DNA of 64,000 nucleotides, from contig JAIPJM010000009.1 of the NCBI GenBank assembly GCA_021734255.1, positions 26,103 through 90,102 of the forward strand. Direction: 5' to 3'. The translations under genes and the position numbers were made by a program. This document shows, piece after piece, positions 36,390 to 47,361 of this stretch (its first letter is position 1; each line of letters begins with the position of its first letter). This stretch comes from Fidelibacterota bacterium. Its GTDB lineage: Bacteria > Fidelibacterota > UBA8477 > JABMPR01. The notes under the pieces are model-generated. The model was not told the origin of the DNA and ran no database searches. It saw nothing but the letters and a program-made list of their open reading frames with translations.

Positions 36390-37382
36390 ATGCTGAATAC
36401 GCGAATTGAACGGTTGATGCTGGGGATGCTGGGAATCGTCTTGATAGGGACGGCAGGTTTTGTCATCCTTGAAGGTGTGAACTGGTTCGATGCCCTCTAT
36501 ATGACCACCATTACATTGGCTACGGTTGGATTTAACGAGGTTTGGGAATTGTCTGCATTGGGACGTATATGGACAATTGTCATCATGTTCTCCGGGATCG
36601 GTATTTTTTTCCTCATTGTAGGGCATATCGCACAGAGAACCGTTGATCTACAACATTACAGGAGATTTCGAATGGCAAGTCAGGTAAAAAGAATCAATGA
36701 ACACTTTATCCTCTGCGGCTATGGTCGGATGGGCCAGGCCATCGCAAAGGAACTGGTTGCTGCCGGCAAAAAATTCGTTGTCATAGAGAAAGATACAGAA
36801 AAGGTAGGCAATCTCATGGTGGCCGACATGGTTTACATTGAGGGTGACGCAACGGATGATGAGGTCCTGATCAAAGCTGGAATTGAGAGAGCCACCACCC
36901 TCATCGGAGTATTGAAGGACGACCAGGATAATTTATTCCTCACCCTATCCGCCAGAAGCATGAAAAAGGAACTATTCATACTTACGCGTGCCACAAGCCT
37001 CTCTTCAATTCCCAAGATGAAACAAGCGGGTGCCGACATGGTGATGAATCCCTATGAAACAGCAGGCATCAAATTGGCAAGAATGGCCATGTCTCCTGGA
37101 ATTGTTGAATACATCGAATTGATCATGCGGAGAGGCAATCTGGATCTTGCCCTGGAGACCTACACCATAAAACATGATTCTCGCGCTGAGAATAGGAGCA
37201 TCGCTGAACTTGAAGTGCGCAAGAACTATAATATTATCATCACGGCTGTAGAACAGGTTGGGGGTATTTCTGATTTCAATCCAGACCCGAATTATAAATT
37301 CAAAGCTGGTGACAAGCTTATCGCTCTGGGAAATATGGAGAACCTGCTCCAATTCGAAGAGATCTGTGAGGCAGTTATTTAA
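36390..37382 (+). CDS. Potassium channel with RCK (TrkA-N) domain
   Basis: A 330-residue channel of the MthK/Kch architecture. Two membrane helices (about 10-29 and 59-80) flank a pore with filter TVGFNE at residues 45-50, a variant of the usual TVGYGD. A TrkA-N Rossmann domain follows with CGYGRMGQAIAKEL near 112-125, then a TrkA-C-like domain (about 240-328). It should gate potassium flow in response to a nucleotide or calcium bound by the RCK ring. The stop and the ATG of the next gene share one base (TAATG), so translation is coupled to the parvulin lipoprotein. Confidence 0.88.
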   Translation: MLNTRIERLMLGMLGIVLIGTAGFVILEGVNWFDALYMTTITLATVGFNEVWELSALGRIWTIVIMFSGIGIFFLIVGHIAQRTVDLQHYRRFRMASQVKRINEHFILCGYGRMGQAIAKELVAAGKKFVVIEKDTEKVGNLMVADMVYIEGDATDDEVLIKAGIERATTLIGVLKDDQDNLFLTLSARSMKKELFILTRATSLSSIPKMKQAGADMVMNPYETAGIKLARMAMSPGIVEYIELIMRRGNLDLALETYTIKHDSRAENRSIAELEVRKNYNIIITAVEQVGGISDFNPDPNYKFKAGDKLIALGNMENLLQFEEICEAVI

Positions 37383-39022
37383 TGAGAAGATTGCTCTTCT
37401 TAACAATCACTCTCCTGTTCATCGGCGGAATACTGAGTTGCTCATCTGAAGAGTCAACTGCGGCAAATGATCCGGAATTGGTTGCCAGCATCAACGGTGA
37501 AGGGATCAGCAAAACCAGTTTTGAAAGAGCCTACCTCCCCGTGCTATTATACGGTGATAAATTTGACAGCCCTGAGTCCCGGCTTGAAGTCCTGAATCTC
37601 CTGATCGGCGCCCGAATACTTGCCACTGAAGCAAGAGCGGCTGAGCTGGATTCCAGCGAATACGTGAAAAAAGAGACGGGACGGGCAACCAGGACAGCCC
37701 TGGCCAGGAAGATCTATCATGAGCGCGTAAAATATCAAGTTGATAAGCCCGATGAAGATGAGCTGATCCAGGGCTTTGCCCGGAGCCGAACCTCACTCTT
37801 CGTGCGTCACCTCTACGCCCAAACCAGAGCCGAAATAGAATCGTATGCAGCGCTGATCGAATCCGGGGCCGAATCCTTCTATACCATTGCTCAACAGACA
37901 TTTACTGACTCTCTACTGGCGGCGAGCGGTGGCGCATTGGGCTGGATCACCTTCGGAGATCTTGATGAAACCATCGAAGATACGCTGTACAACCTGGAGC
38001 CCGGCCGAGTATCCAGTCCCGTAAAAAGTCAATATGGCTGGCACCTACTCCTCATTGAAGACCATCAAACAGATGTGGCACTCTCAGAAGATGAGTATCT
38101 GAAGAATAGAGATATTATCTACCAGAAGATATTTGAGCGCAGAGAGGAGCTGCTTGCAAAACAAGTTCTGAATGAATTCATGTCTCAATTCGAGATTGAA
38201 TTCAACAGAGAGGTTGCCAAACAGGTCTGGCCTGAGGTCATAGCCCTACTGAATGCTGGTGAGCTGGAACAGGTTAATCGTGGAGAACTCGAGGTGATGG
38301 ATTCTCCCCTGGATGACCTGCAAAGTTCAACCCTGCTCACTGTTAATGATGAGGATTGGACTGTGGGCGCCATTTTGGACCGCCTTCCAGAGATGGATCC
38401 GGCGCAGATCATGGCCAATCCCTATATCGCTGCCTCCCACGTCATTCGGGATGAGATGCTGGCCCGAGAAGGACAAAAGAAGGGGTATCTCACTGATCAA
38501 GAGGTTGCTGATGAGATCAGAGATGCTCAGGATCAGCTTCTGGCTGCCCTTTATGTCGAACAGTTCGTGGACACCATGTCGTTCAATGAGCAGCGACAGA
38601 GAGAATATTTTCAAGTCAGGAAGAATAAGGTCTACCACGGTCCAGATAGTCTGCAGATCGAGACCTATGTCTTTTCGGATAGCGTCACAGCAAGCAAGGC
38701 ACTCTACCGATCTCGTACGGCTGAGGACTTCCTGGGTGTACCGGAGAATCGGATATGGTTCGGATCAAATGACGTAGAGGATCCCCGCTACAAGCTTGCC
38801 CGGAAAATTACGGTAGGCACGGCGGCAGGGCCGATAGAGTTTCAGGGTGAGTGGACGCTGGTAAGGCTGATCGAACGAAAGCGGATCAAACTTACCTTTG
38901 AGGCTGCCAGGTCCAGAGTTGCAAAGGATATGGAGAATGACAGATTTGGCGCTGTTAAGTATTTATTATTAAAGGATATCAAGCCAGAATATGATATCCA
39001 GATATTCAATGAAAATCTATAA
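37382..39022 (+). CDS. Parvulin-type peptidyl-prolyl isomerase, lipoprotein
   Basis: A 546-residue SurA/PpiC-like protein with a signal peptide and lipobox (LSC near residue 20). A SurA_N-like helical part leads to one clear parvulin domain around 133-228, seen in FVRHLYAQT and SGGALGWITFGDL..SQYGWHLLLI. The second half (about 290-546) repeats the layout of helical arm plus isomerase but lacks the strong parvulin motifs, so it may be chaperone-only. It probably helps outer-membrane proteins fold in the periplasm. It is translationally coupled to the potassium channel and is 21 bases before ychF. Confidence 0.85.
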   Translation: MRRLLFLTITLLFIGGILSCSSEESTAANDPELVASINGEGISKTSFERAYLPVLLYGDKFDSPESRLEVLNLLIGARILATEARAAELDSSEYVKKETGRATRTALARKIYHERVKYQVDKPDEDELIQGFARSRTSLFVRHLYAQTRAEIESYAALIESGAESFYTIAQQTFTDSLLAASGGALGWITFGDLDETIEDTLYNLEPGRVSSPVKSQYGWHLLLIEDHQTDVALSEDEYLKNRDIIYQKIFERREELLAKQVLNEFMSQFEIEFNREVAKQVWPEVIALLNAGELEQVNRGELEVMDSPLDDLQSSTLLTVNDEDWTVGAILDRLPEMDPAQIMANPYIAASHVIRDEMLAREGQKKGYLTDQEVADEIRDAQDQLLAALYVEQFVDTMSFNEQRQREYFQVRKNKVYHGPDSLQIETYVFSDSVTASKALYRSRTAEDFLGVPENRIWFGSNDVEDPRYKLARKITVGTAAGPIEFQGEWTLVRLIERKRIKLTFEAARSRVAKDMENDRFGAVKYLLLKDIKPEYDIQIFNENL

Positions 39023-39043
39023 GCGGAATAGAAAGAATTAAGT

Positions 39044-40144
39044 ATGGCTTTAACCTGTGGTATTGTCGGACTTCCAAATGTTGGCAAATCAACGGTATTC
39101 AACGCGTTGACAGCTTCAGATATCCCGGCAGAGAACTATCCCTTTTGTACGATCGACCCGAATGTGGGGATCGTTCCAGTACCAGATCCTCGCTTAAAGG
39201 ATCTGACCAACATCTATCAACCCGAAAAGACAACGCCTACTGCCATGGAATTTGTGGATATCGCCGGTCTGGTACGAGGTGCCAGCAAAGGTGAGGGCTT
39301 AGGGAACCAATTTCTTGGCCATATCCGCGAGGTTACAGCAATTATTCATGTGGTTCGCTGTTTTGAAGATGATAACGTCACTCATGTGGACGGTAGCATA
39401 GATCCTATTCGTGATGTAGAAACCATTGAAAGCGAATTGATCATCAAGGATCTGGATTCTGTGACCAAACAACTGCACCGTGTATCCAAACTTGCCAAAT
39501 CAGGTGACAAGAATGCCAAATCAGATGAAGTGCTGCTGACCCGCATCCAAGCGCATCTGGATGATATCAAACCTGGCCGCAGCATGCATCTGGATCCTGA
39601 CGAAAGGAAAAGGGCCAAGGGCTACTTCCTACTGACCATGAAACCCATCCTCTACGTCGCCAATGTCGACGAGGAGGAGATCCTGTCTGAAGACCGAAGT
39701 GAACTTACTCAAAGATTATTTGACTATGCTGCAAGCACAGGAGCAGGCGCTCTCAGACTCTGTGGTAAATTGGAGCAGGAGATCGCCATCCTGAGTGAGG
39801 ACGAAAAGCAGGAATTTTGTGAGGAGTATGGACTCCCTGAACCAGGTCTGGACAAGTTGATCCACCGGGCATATGATCTTCTGGAACTACAATCATTCTA
39901 TACTGCCGGACCGAAAGAGGTCAGGGCCTGGACCATTGGGAGAGGCTTTACTGCCCCCCAGGCTGCAGGTGAGATACACACAGATTTCCAGCGAGGCTTC
40001 ATCAAGGCTGAGGTATTCAAGTTTGACGACCTCATGCAGCATGGATCAGAAAAAGCATTGAAAGAGAAAGGCCTTATCAGTCTGGAAGGCAAGGAATATG
40101 TCGTCCAGGAAGGGGATTGCGTCTATTTCCACTTTAACGTGTAG
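39044..40144 (+). CDS. ychF: Ribosome-binding ATPase YchF
   Basis: A 366-residue Obg-family P-loop NTPase. The P-loop GLPNVGKSTVFNALT lies at residues 7-21, the YPFCTIDPNVG switch near 32-42 and the VDIAGLVRGASKGEGLGNQFL Walker B/switch II region near 68-88. YchF is unusual among the Obg group in preferring ATP, and binds ribosomes in stress responses. The C-terminal TGS domain ends with VYFHFNV. It is nine bases before a hydrolase gene. Confidence 0.96.
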   Translation: MALTCGIVGLPNVGKSTVFNALTASDIPAENYPFCTIDPNVGIVPVPDPRLKDLTNIYQPEKTTPTAMEFVDIAGLVRGASKGEGLGNQFLGHIREVTAIIHVVRCFEDDNVTHVDGSIDPIRDVETIESELIIKDLDSVTKQLHRVSKLAKSGDKNAKSDEVLLTRIQAHLDDIKPGRSMHLDPDERKRAKGYFLLTMKPILYVANVDEEEILSEDRSELTQRLFDYAASTGAGALRLCGKLEQEIAILSEDEKQEFCEEYGLPEPGLDKLIHRAYDLLELQSFYTAGPKEVRAWTIGRGFTAPQAAGEIHTDFQRGFIKAEVFKFDDLMQHGSEKALKEKGLISLEGKEYVVQEGDCVYFHFNV

Positions 40145-40153
40145 CATCAATAT

Positions 40154-40915
40154 TTGAATCTTCATTATCGAAAATATGGCTCAGGTCCTGTCCTGATCAT
40201 CCTCCATGGTCTTTTCGGATCATCCGACAACTGGCACTCGCTGGCAAGAAGGTGGTCTCAGGATTTTACTGTGTACACACTGGATCAAAGGAACCATGGA
40301 AGCTCACCCCACGAATCCAGCATGACCTTTGATGACATGAGTCAGGATCTGCTTGATTTTCTGAATCAGCACGGGATAGATGCTGCCCATTTATTGGGTC
40401 ACTCGATGGGTGGGAAGGTCGCCATGAATTTTGCTTCCAGGCACGCAGGCAGAGTAAACACTTTGGTGGTCCTTGATATTGGCCTGGAAGAGACTGTCGG
40501 CGACCACACGTCCATCCTGAAGGTCCTTGGCGAGATCGATCCAGACGAGTATGAATCAAGAGGGGAACTGGAATCTGATCTGGAACAGTTCATTCATTCC
40601 CCCAGGATAAGACAATTCCTCCTGAAGAACGTCCAGAGAAGAGTCGATAATAGCCTGGGTTGGAAGTTTAATCGGGACACCCTGATAGACTGCTACCCAA
40701 ACATCGCAAAGCCCCTGGGATTGAATGAGCCATTCCTGGGACCCACTTATTTTCTGAGAGGTTCTGAGTCCCCTTACCTGGATGAGTATCTCGATCCTCA
40801 GATACTTCAGTTCTTCCCGCTGGCCCAGTTGACCACGGTTGAAGCTGCGGGACATTGGCTGCACGCAGAAGCTCCTGATACGATATACGAAAAAGTCAAA
40901 GAATTTTGTATATGA
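40154..40915 (+). CDS. Alpha/beta hydrolase, YbfF-like esterase
   Basis: A 253-residue alpha/beta hydrolase. The nucleophile elbow GHSMGG carries Ser84, and the catalytic His is His234 in AAGHWLHAEAP. The oxyanion motif LHGLFGSSDNW lies near residues 18-28, and LDQRNHGSSPH near 43-53 is typical of YbfF and related short-chain acyl esterases. The start is TTG at 40154, nine bases after ychF; no earlier ATG is available. The substrate cannot be told from sequence. Confidence 0.87.
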   Translation: MNLHYRKYGSGPVLIILHGLFGSSDNWHSLARRWSQDFTVYTLDQRNHGSSPHESSMTFDDMSQDLLDFLNQHGIDAAHLLGHSMGGKVAMNFASRHAGRVNTLVVLDIGLEETVGDHTSILKVLGEIDPDEYESRGELESDLEQFIHSPRIRQFLLKNVQRRVDNSLGWKFNRDTLIDCYPNIAKPLGLNEPFLGPTYFLRGSESPYLDEYLDPQILQFFPLAQLTTVEAAGHWLHAEAPDTIYEKVKEFCI

Positions 40916-40949
40916 TCACGACCAATTTTAATCTGAAGAGGAACCAAAA

Positions 40950-41678
40950 ATGAACAGATCAAGTAGCTATGTATCCTTGCTGGCATCGGTACTCATTATC
41001 GCGCTTATTGCCTGTACCGGCAATGTCCCTGTCCCTGCTCCTGTCGATCCACCAGTTGTCGAAACGGAAAAACCAACGGATCCAGATCCCCTGCGCTATC
41101 CCGATGCTTTAGAGGCCTTCAGAACAGCAGACAGTCTGAACCCGTCTGAACCGGGTGTGCTGCTTTTTGTTGGAAGCTCCAGCATCAGGGGCTGGAAAAC
41201 TCTGGCAGAAGACTTGAGTGATTACAACGTTCTCAATCGTGGTTTTGGTGGGTCCCACTTTTCTGATCTTATTTATCATGTAGAGAGCCTGGTGTTTTCT
41301 CATGAACCCGGTGCCATATTTGTATATGAAGGCGATAATGACATCGCCTGGGGGAAGTCCCCTGAGCGTGTGTACCAGGATTATTTGAAGTTTGTCCAGA
41401 TGGTCAGGGAAAAATGGGCGTCAACCCCGATATATTTTATTGCTGTCAAACCAAGTATTGCCCGGATCAGCATGATCGACGAGATGGCAAAAGCCAATGC
41501 ACTCATTCTGGACCACACAAAATCGGATGAGACCCTGCATTTTGTGGATGTATTCTCTGTCATGGTGGATGAATCTGGTCAGCCAAAGGAAGAGATCTTT
41601 GGTCATGACGGGCTGCACATGAATGCCCTGGGATATGACCTGTGGGAAGCTGCTGTTAAAGAGGCGCTGAGGAAGTAA
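40950..41678 (+). CDS. SGNH/GDSL-family hydrolase, lipoprotein
   Basis: A 242-residue secreted hydrolase. A signal peptide with lipobox Cys22 is followed by a proline-rich linker (about 24-48). The SGNH blocks are visible: GSSSIRGW (75-82), a GFGGSHFSDL block II, GDNDIAWG as block III and DGLHMNALGY with the catalytic Asp-His. Such enzymes remove acyl groups from carbohydrates or lipids; the substrate is unknown. It has a good ribosome-binding site (GAGGAACC region) and ends before a repeat-like inverted sequence. Confidence 0.88.
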   Translation: MNRSSSYVSLLASVLIIALIACTGNVPVPAPVDPPVVETEKPTDPDPLRYPDALEAFRTADSLNPSEPGVLLFVGSSSIRGWKTLAEDLSDYNVLNRGFGGSHFSDLIYHVESLVFSHEPGAIFVYEGDNDIAWGKSPERVYQDYLKFVQMVREKWASTPIYFIAVKPSIARISMIDEMAKANALILDHTKSDETLHFVDVFSVMVDESGQPKEEIFGHDGLHMNALGYDLWEAAVKEALRK

Positions 41679-41679
41679 T

Positions 41680-41746
41680 TGTCATCCTGGGTGAAACGAA
41701 GGATCTTGATCCGTCAATTTGATATGTACACGCTGGATCAAGGTCC
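41680..41746. repeat. Dispersed-repeat-like inverted element between convergent genes
   Basis: The 69 bases between two convergent genes hold GTCATCCTGGGTGAAACGAAGG, close to a short sequence (GTCATCCTGAGCGAAACGAAGG in my memory) scattered through many bacterial genomes. This runs into GGATCTTGATCC (41701-41712) and GGATCAAGGTCC (41735-41746), an inverted repeat with one mismatch and a 22-base loop. It could end both transcripts. Confidence 0.5.
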
Positions 41747-41747
41747 T

Positions 41748-42170
41748 TTATTCCCCAATCACCTTAACCAGGACTCGCTTATTGCGGCGCCCATCGAACT
41801 CCCCATAAAAGATCTGTTCCCAAGTACCAAAATCCAGTTCTCCCCGGGTAATGGCGACAACGACCTCGCGTCCCATGATCTGTCTTTTGTGGTGAGCGTC
41901 ACCGTTGTCCTCACCGGTTCGATTGTGATGATATTTTTCTGGACTTGGATCGAAAGGAGCCAGCCACTCCAACCAGCGCTTGTAATCTTCCTTTAATCCA
42001 GATTCTTCATCGTTGATAAAGACGGAAGCCGTGATATGCATGGCGTTGACCAGACAGAGACCTTCCTGAACCCCGCTCTCCCTGACCACATCAGCAACAT
42101 CGCTGGTAATATTGACAAAACCCATTCTCTCCGGGACGTTAAAGTGTAGATATTTAGTCGTTGACTTCAT
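41748..42170 (-). CDS. yjbQ: YjbQ / UPF0047-family protein
   Basis: A 140-residue protein of the YjbQ (UPF0047) family. Family marks are [20 protein letters not shown] around residues 37-56, [20 protein letters not shown] near 80-99 and a [18 protein letters not shown] end. Members have weak thiamine-phosphate synthase activity and a metal-binding His cluster, but the real role is unsettled. It is eight bases downstream of the pullulanase-like gene on the same strand. Confidence 0.92.
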   Translation of the reverse strand: MKSTTKYLHFNVPERMGFVNITSDVADVVRESGVQEGLCLVNAMHITASVFINDEESGLKEDYKRWLEWLAPFDPSPEKYHHNRTGEDNGDAHHKRQIMGREVVVAITRGELDFGTWEQIFYGEFDGRRNKRVLVKVIGE

Positions 42171-42178
42171 TCTAGCCC

Positions 42179-44212
42179 CTATTTTACAAGGATCAGCCCG
42201 CTTTGCGCTGGTACAGATATCTGACCCGAAAGGTGGTCAATCACGTTTAAGCCTGCCTGATCCGCATTGGCGAGTACCTCCCAGGTTCCGCTGGGCAGAT
42301 CATACTTAACTGCGTCCACTTTGTCGCCATTGAGCAGGACGAGTACCTGCTTTTCGCCAATGATGCTGAAGCCAAAGGACATTTCATTTTTACTATCAAT
42401 GAACGTACGGGTGCCGATCTCCACAGCACGAAGTTCAGGTCGCTGATGTCTGATGGCAATGAGCCCCCGATAATAATCCACAAGTTCACTGTTCAGATCT
42501 TTCTCATCCCAGTCCAACCAATTTGTCTCATCATCTTTCTCGTAGGAGTTGTGATCCAGCTTTCCTGCATTCGGGTCTGTACCAATGCTGTTCGCAATGA
42601 CTTTAGATCGCCCCCAGCTTTGGCCCTGGGCCAGCATGATCGGTCCCTGGGCAGAAAGCAGGGTAATTGCTGCCAATTTGTGGGCCTTCAGTTCTGGCTC
42701 TGATAATTTTACCACCTGCTCCCGAGTGACCACCTCATCCCGTCCAACGATCTCCAGAGCATGCCTGACAAAATCCCCCAGTGTATGATCATCATGGCTC
42801 TCCAGGTAGTTGACGCTCTGCTCTGGTTGTGTGTAATGACCACCTTCATTCTGCAGGTAGCCACGCATTAATTTTTTATAGTGCGCCGTATTGTTCCCAT
42901 CCCACAATTTACCAAAGATGAAACCATAGTCCTCATTTTCCGGACTGCGACCTTTTACGCTATTCCTGAAATGATCATTCCAGGAAGCCCATCCATGATC
43001 GGCCAACTCACTGGGATTATAGCCACCACCACCCCAGGGTTCCCCGATCAACAAAACGTCTGGATTAAGGGCCTGGGTTGCCTCCGTTATGGCATCAATG
43101 GTCTCCATGTCGATCATGGCTGCCAGATCAAATCTGAATCCATCAATTTTATATTCATTCATCCAGTAGAGCAGACTTTCGACGATCATTTTCCTAGCCA
43201 TGGGATGCTCTGTCCTGAAATCGTTGCCACAGCCACTATGCCCCAGATAATCCCCATCCTCATCAAGCCGGAAATAGGCTTCCTTATCGATCATCTTAAA
43301 GGGGTTCTCATCATACTGCGATACATGGTTGTAGACGACATCAAGAATGACAGTAATTCCTTCCTTATGAAGCGCCTTCACCATTGTTTTCATCTCGTTA
43401 ACCGCCCGACCATCAATGCCGACCCACGTTTCGCGTTCACTGCTTCCGTCGCTGGCATAGTAGACCTCAGGTGCGAAGAAAAATGATGTCATATAGCCCC
43501 AGTGGTTCGTTTCGTAGGGATTCCAGTCATTAAAGGGGGACAGGTCCTCATTCTTAAAGTCTATTTCGATATTGCCGAACTCGTGGAGGGGGAGAAACTC
43601 AACAGCATTATAACCCATATCCTCCAGGTGGTTGATGCCCCCCCGTTGATCAGTTTCTACGAAGCCTTTATAGGTTCCGGCCTGCGTTGCTTCAGAATTT
43701 GGATGGACGGACATATCCCGGAGATGAGCTTCCAGGATTACCAGGTCTTTCAGAGCTGTGTGGGTGTACTCTGCTCCTTCCCAATCAAAGGGTTCGTCGG
43801 ACAGAATGACCGTTTTGCTGGAATATTGATAATTATTCAAGCGTACAACCGCCTGTGAATATGGGTCAGCAATGACCCGATCCCCTTGACTTGAGGTCCG
43901 ATAGCCGTAGTATCCTTTCACCTCAGCTTTTGGTAAATGGATCTCCCATACCCCGTTACTTTTTTTGGTCATGGGATAGCTGCTTCCCTCCATATCATCA
44001 TACCGCTCAAACAGGACCAGTTGGAGGTCGTCGAGAGAAGGAGCAAAGATGCGAAAAGCATAATGGCCCCCTTCCCGGTTGAGTCCCAGCGTTTCGTCAA
44101 CAGCATTAATAGGCGCTTTGTCGATCATTTTATTCTTTATCTCCGAAATATTCGTACAGGCTGAAATCATAACAATCATGAGTAGACTCACTACCCATTT
44201 GATGGTCTTCAT
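42179..44212 (-). CDS. GH13 pullulanase-type debranching enzyme, lipoprotein
   Basis: A 677-residue glycoside hydrolase. The start at 44212 gives a signal peptide with lipobox (ISAC); an ATG six codons upstream (44230) is less likely. An N-terminal CBM48-like domain (about 30-125) precedes the GH13 barrel. Its motifs are DVVYNH, the nucleophile in GFRFDLAAM, the acid in LIGEPWG and YLESHDDH. The set with YNHV and GEPWG fits type I pullulanases, which cleave alpha-1,6 links of pullulan, glycogen or starch. Membrane anchoring suggests outside or periplasmic use of glucans. YjbQ follows in the same unit. Confidence 0.9.
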   Translation of the reverse strand: MKTIKWVVSLLMIVMISACTNISEIKNKMIDKAPINAVDETLGLNREGGHYAFRIFAPSLDDLQLVLFERYDDMEGSSYPMTKKSNGVWEIHLPKAEVKGYYGYRTSSQGDRVIADPYSQAVVRLNNYQYSSKTVILSDEPFDWEGAEYTHTALKDLVILEAHLRDMSVHPNSEATQAGTYKGFVETDQRGGINHLEDMGYNAVEFLPLHEFGNIEIDFKNEDLSPFNDWNPYETNHWGYMTSFFFAPEVYYASDGSSERETWVGIDGRAVNEMKTMVKALHKEGITVILDVVYNHVSQYDENPFKMIDKEAYFRLDEDGDYLGHSGCGNDFRTEHPMARKMIVESLLYWMNEYKIDGFRFDLAAMIDMETIDAITEATQALNPDVLLIGEPWGGGGYNPSELADHGWASWNDHFRNSVKGRSPENEDYGFIFGKLWDGNNTAHYKKLMRGYLQNEGGHYTQPEQSVNYLESHDDHTLGDFVRHALEIVGRDEVVTREQVVKLSEPELKAHKLAAITLLSAQGPIMLAQGQSWGRSKVIANSIGTDPNAGKLDHNSYEKDDETNWLDWDEKDLNSELVDYYRGLIAIRHQRPELRAVEIGTRTFIDSKNEMSFGFSIIGEKQVLVLLNGDKVDAVKYDLPSGTWEVLANADQAGLNVIDHLSGQISVPAQSGLILVK

Positions 44213-44419
44213 ATGTCTTCTCCCACTCATATGAGTCTCACACTACCTTTTTTACCTGAGGGAATGACGTATCACTGACATTTTTACACTTTTCAGGCAT
44301 TGCGCAGGAAACATAATGTGATTGCGGGGATAATAAAGTCATATTCCAGGCGATCATTGTAACCTTGGGACACAAATGATCTCTAAGAGGAAACGAGAGA
44401 TGAACGAAGGAAAAGATCT

Positions 44420-44914
44420 ATGAATAAAAATAAAATTATCGCAAGCACCGCAGTCATTGTCTTTGTTGTGGCTGGGCTGTTCACCATTGGCACAAGTTCG
44501 GTAGAAGCACAGGAAGCTCCTGATTTTACCCTGACCGATATCAACGGTGAGCAATTATCGCTTTCCGACTATAGCGGAAAGGTCATTATTTTAAACTTCT
44601 GGGCGACCTGGTGTGGCCCCTGCAAAATGGAGATACCTGATTTTATCGATCTTCAGGAAAAGTATGGAGAAGATCTGGTGATCATTGGTGTTTCACTGGA
44701 CCAGAGTGGCCCGAAAGCCGTGGTCCCCTTTGCCGAGAAATACGAGATCAATTATCCCGTTGTTTATGGCAGTGGAAAGGTGGTACAGGATTACGGTGGT
44801 GTCAGAGGCATCCCCACTACTTTTATAATTGACCGTGATCTCAACATCCAGCGTAAGTATGTAGGCTACCGAGATCGCAGCATCTTTGAAAATGATGTTC
44901 TCTCACTCAAGTGA
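44420..44914 (+). CDS. TlpA/ResA-family thioredoxin-like protein
   Basis: A 164-residue exported thioredoxin-like protein. The signal or anchor helix covers about residues 6-24, and the active site NFWATWCGPCKMEIPD carries Cys65 and Cys68. PTTFIIDRDLNIQRKYVGY gives the cis-Pro region. It probably reduces periplasmic disulfides and is a second, separate relative of the TlpA protein at 17069-17563. A GAAGGAAAAG ribosome-binding site precedes the ATG. It appears monocistronic, with the small basic gene 79 bases downstream. Confidence 0.9.
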   Translation: MNKNKIIASTAVIVFVVAGLFTIGTSSVEAQEAPDFTLTDINGEQLSLSDYSGKVIILNFWATWCGPCKMEIPDFIDLQEKYGEDLVIIGVSLDQSGPKAVVPFAEKYEINYPVVYGSGKVVQDYGGVRGIPTTFIIDRDLNIQRKYVGYRDRSIFENDVLSLK

Positions 44915-44993
44915 TCCCTGAGTTGACGAAAATATTTGCATCGTGGTCAGGTGTCGTTTAGTTTCGCCCCGCTAAAGGACTGGAGGATACACA

Positions 44994-45185
44994 ATGGCCA
45001 AAGCACAAAAATTTGGAGATAAAGTACGCGGTAAGGTCCGTACCCACAAAAAGATGGTACGTTATATCCTTCCCATGAAAAAAGATAAAAATGGCCTTCG
45101 TTTTAAAGAAGGTATGCTGGCTGTCCCTGAAGAACGCGATCACGCTGATTTTATCACAGAACACATGGGTGATCTGACGAAATAA
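44994..45185 (+). CDS. Small basic protein, possibly DUF4295/bL38-like
   Basis: A 63-residue protein with a strongly basic N-terminal half (13 Lys/Arg in the first 40 residues) and an acidic tail. It has a clear GGAGG ribosome-binding site and its own terminator (45209-45237). The pattern K-V-x-x-H-K-K-M-V-R..FKEGMLAVPEE loosely resembles the DUF4295 family, which in some Bacteroidota is a ribosomal protein (bL38). That similarity is from memory and faint. The gene is real by these expression signals; its function is open. Confidence 0.65.
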   Translation: MAKAQKFGDKVRGKVRTHKKMVRYILPMKKDKNGLRFKEGMLAVPEERDHADFITEHMGDLTK

Positions 45186-45208
45186 TCTGATTCAGACAGA
45201 ATTTTTTT

Positions 45209-45237
45209 AAAAGCGCTTCCTGATGGAGCGCTTTTTT
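45209..45237 (+). terminator. Intrinsic terminator after the small basic gene
   Basis: AAAAGCGCTTCC pairs with GGAGCGCTTTT (one bulged base) around TGAT, followed by a run of T. It ends the 63-residue gene and isolates ligA, whose start is about 110 bases further on. Confidence 0.8.
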
Positions 45238-45333
45238 ATTTCCAAAAATATTTATGTTTCAGTTTGTACTGTATTAAGCCCTTCCAGACAAAATATGTGC
45301 ACCAAGGAGCACTTCTTTTTTATACCCTTTTGA

Positions 45334-47361
<2,028 letters not shown>

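Noticed and set aside
41679..41996. 105-codon plus-strand frame after the SGNH gene
   Set aside because: It is antisense to yjbQ and starts in a repeat-like intergenic sequence; no family resemblance.
45297..45322. Possible second terminator or attenuator before ligA (GTGC...GCAC then T-run)
   Set aside because: Stem is only four clear pairs with a mismatch; too weak to call, though the T-run is notable.
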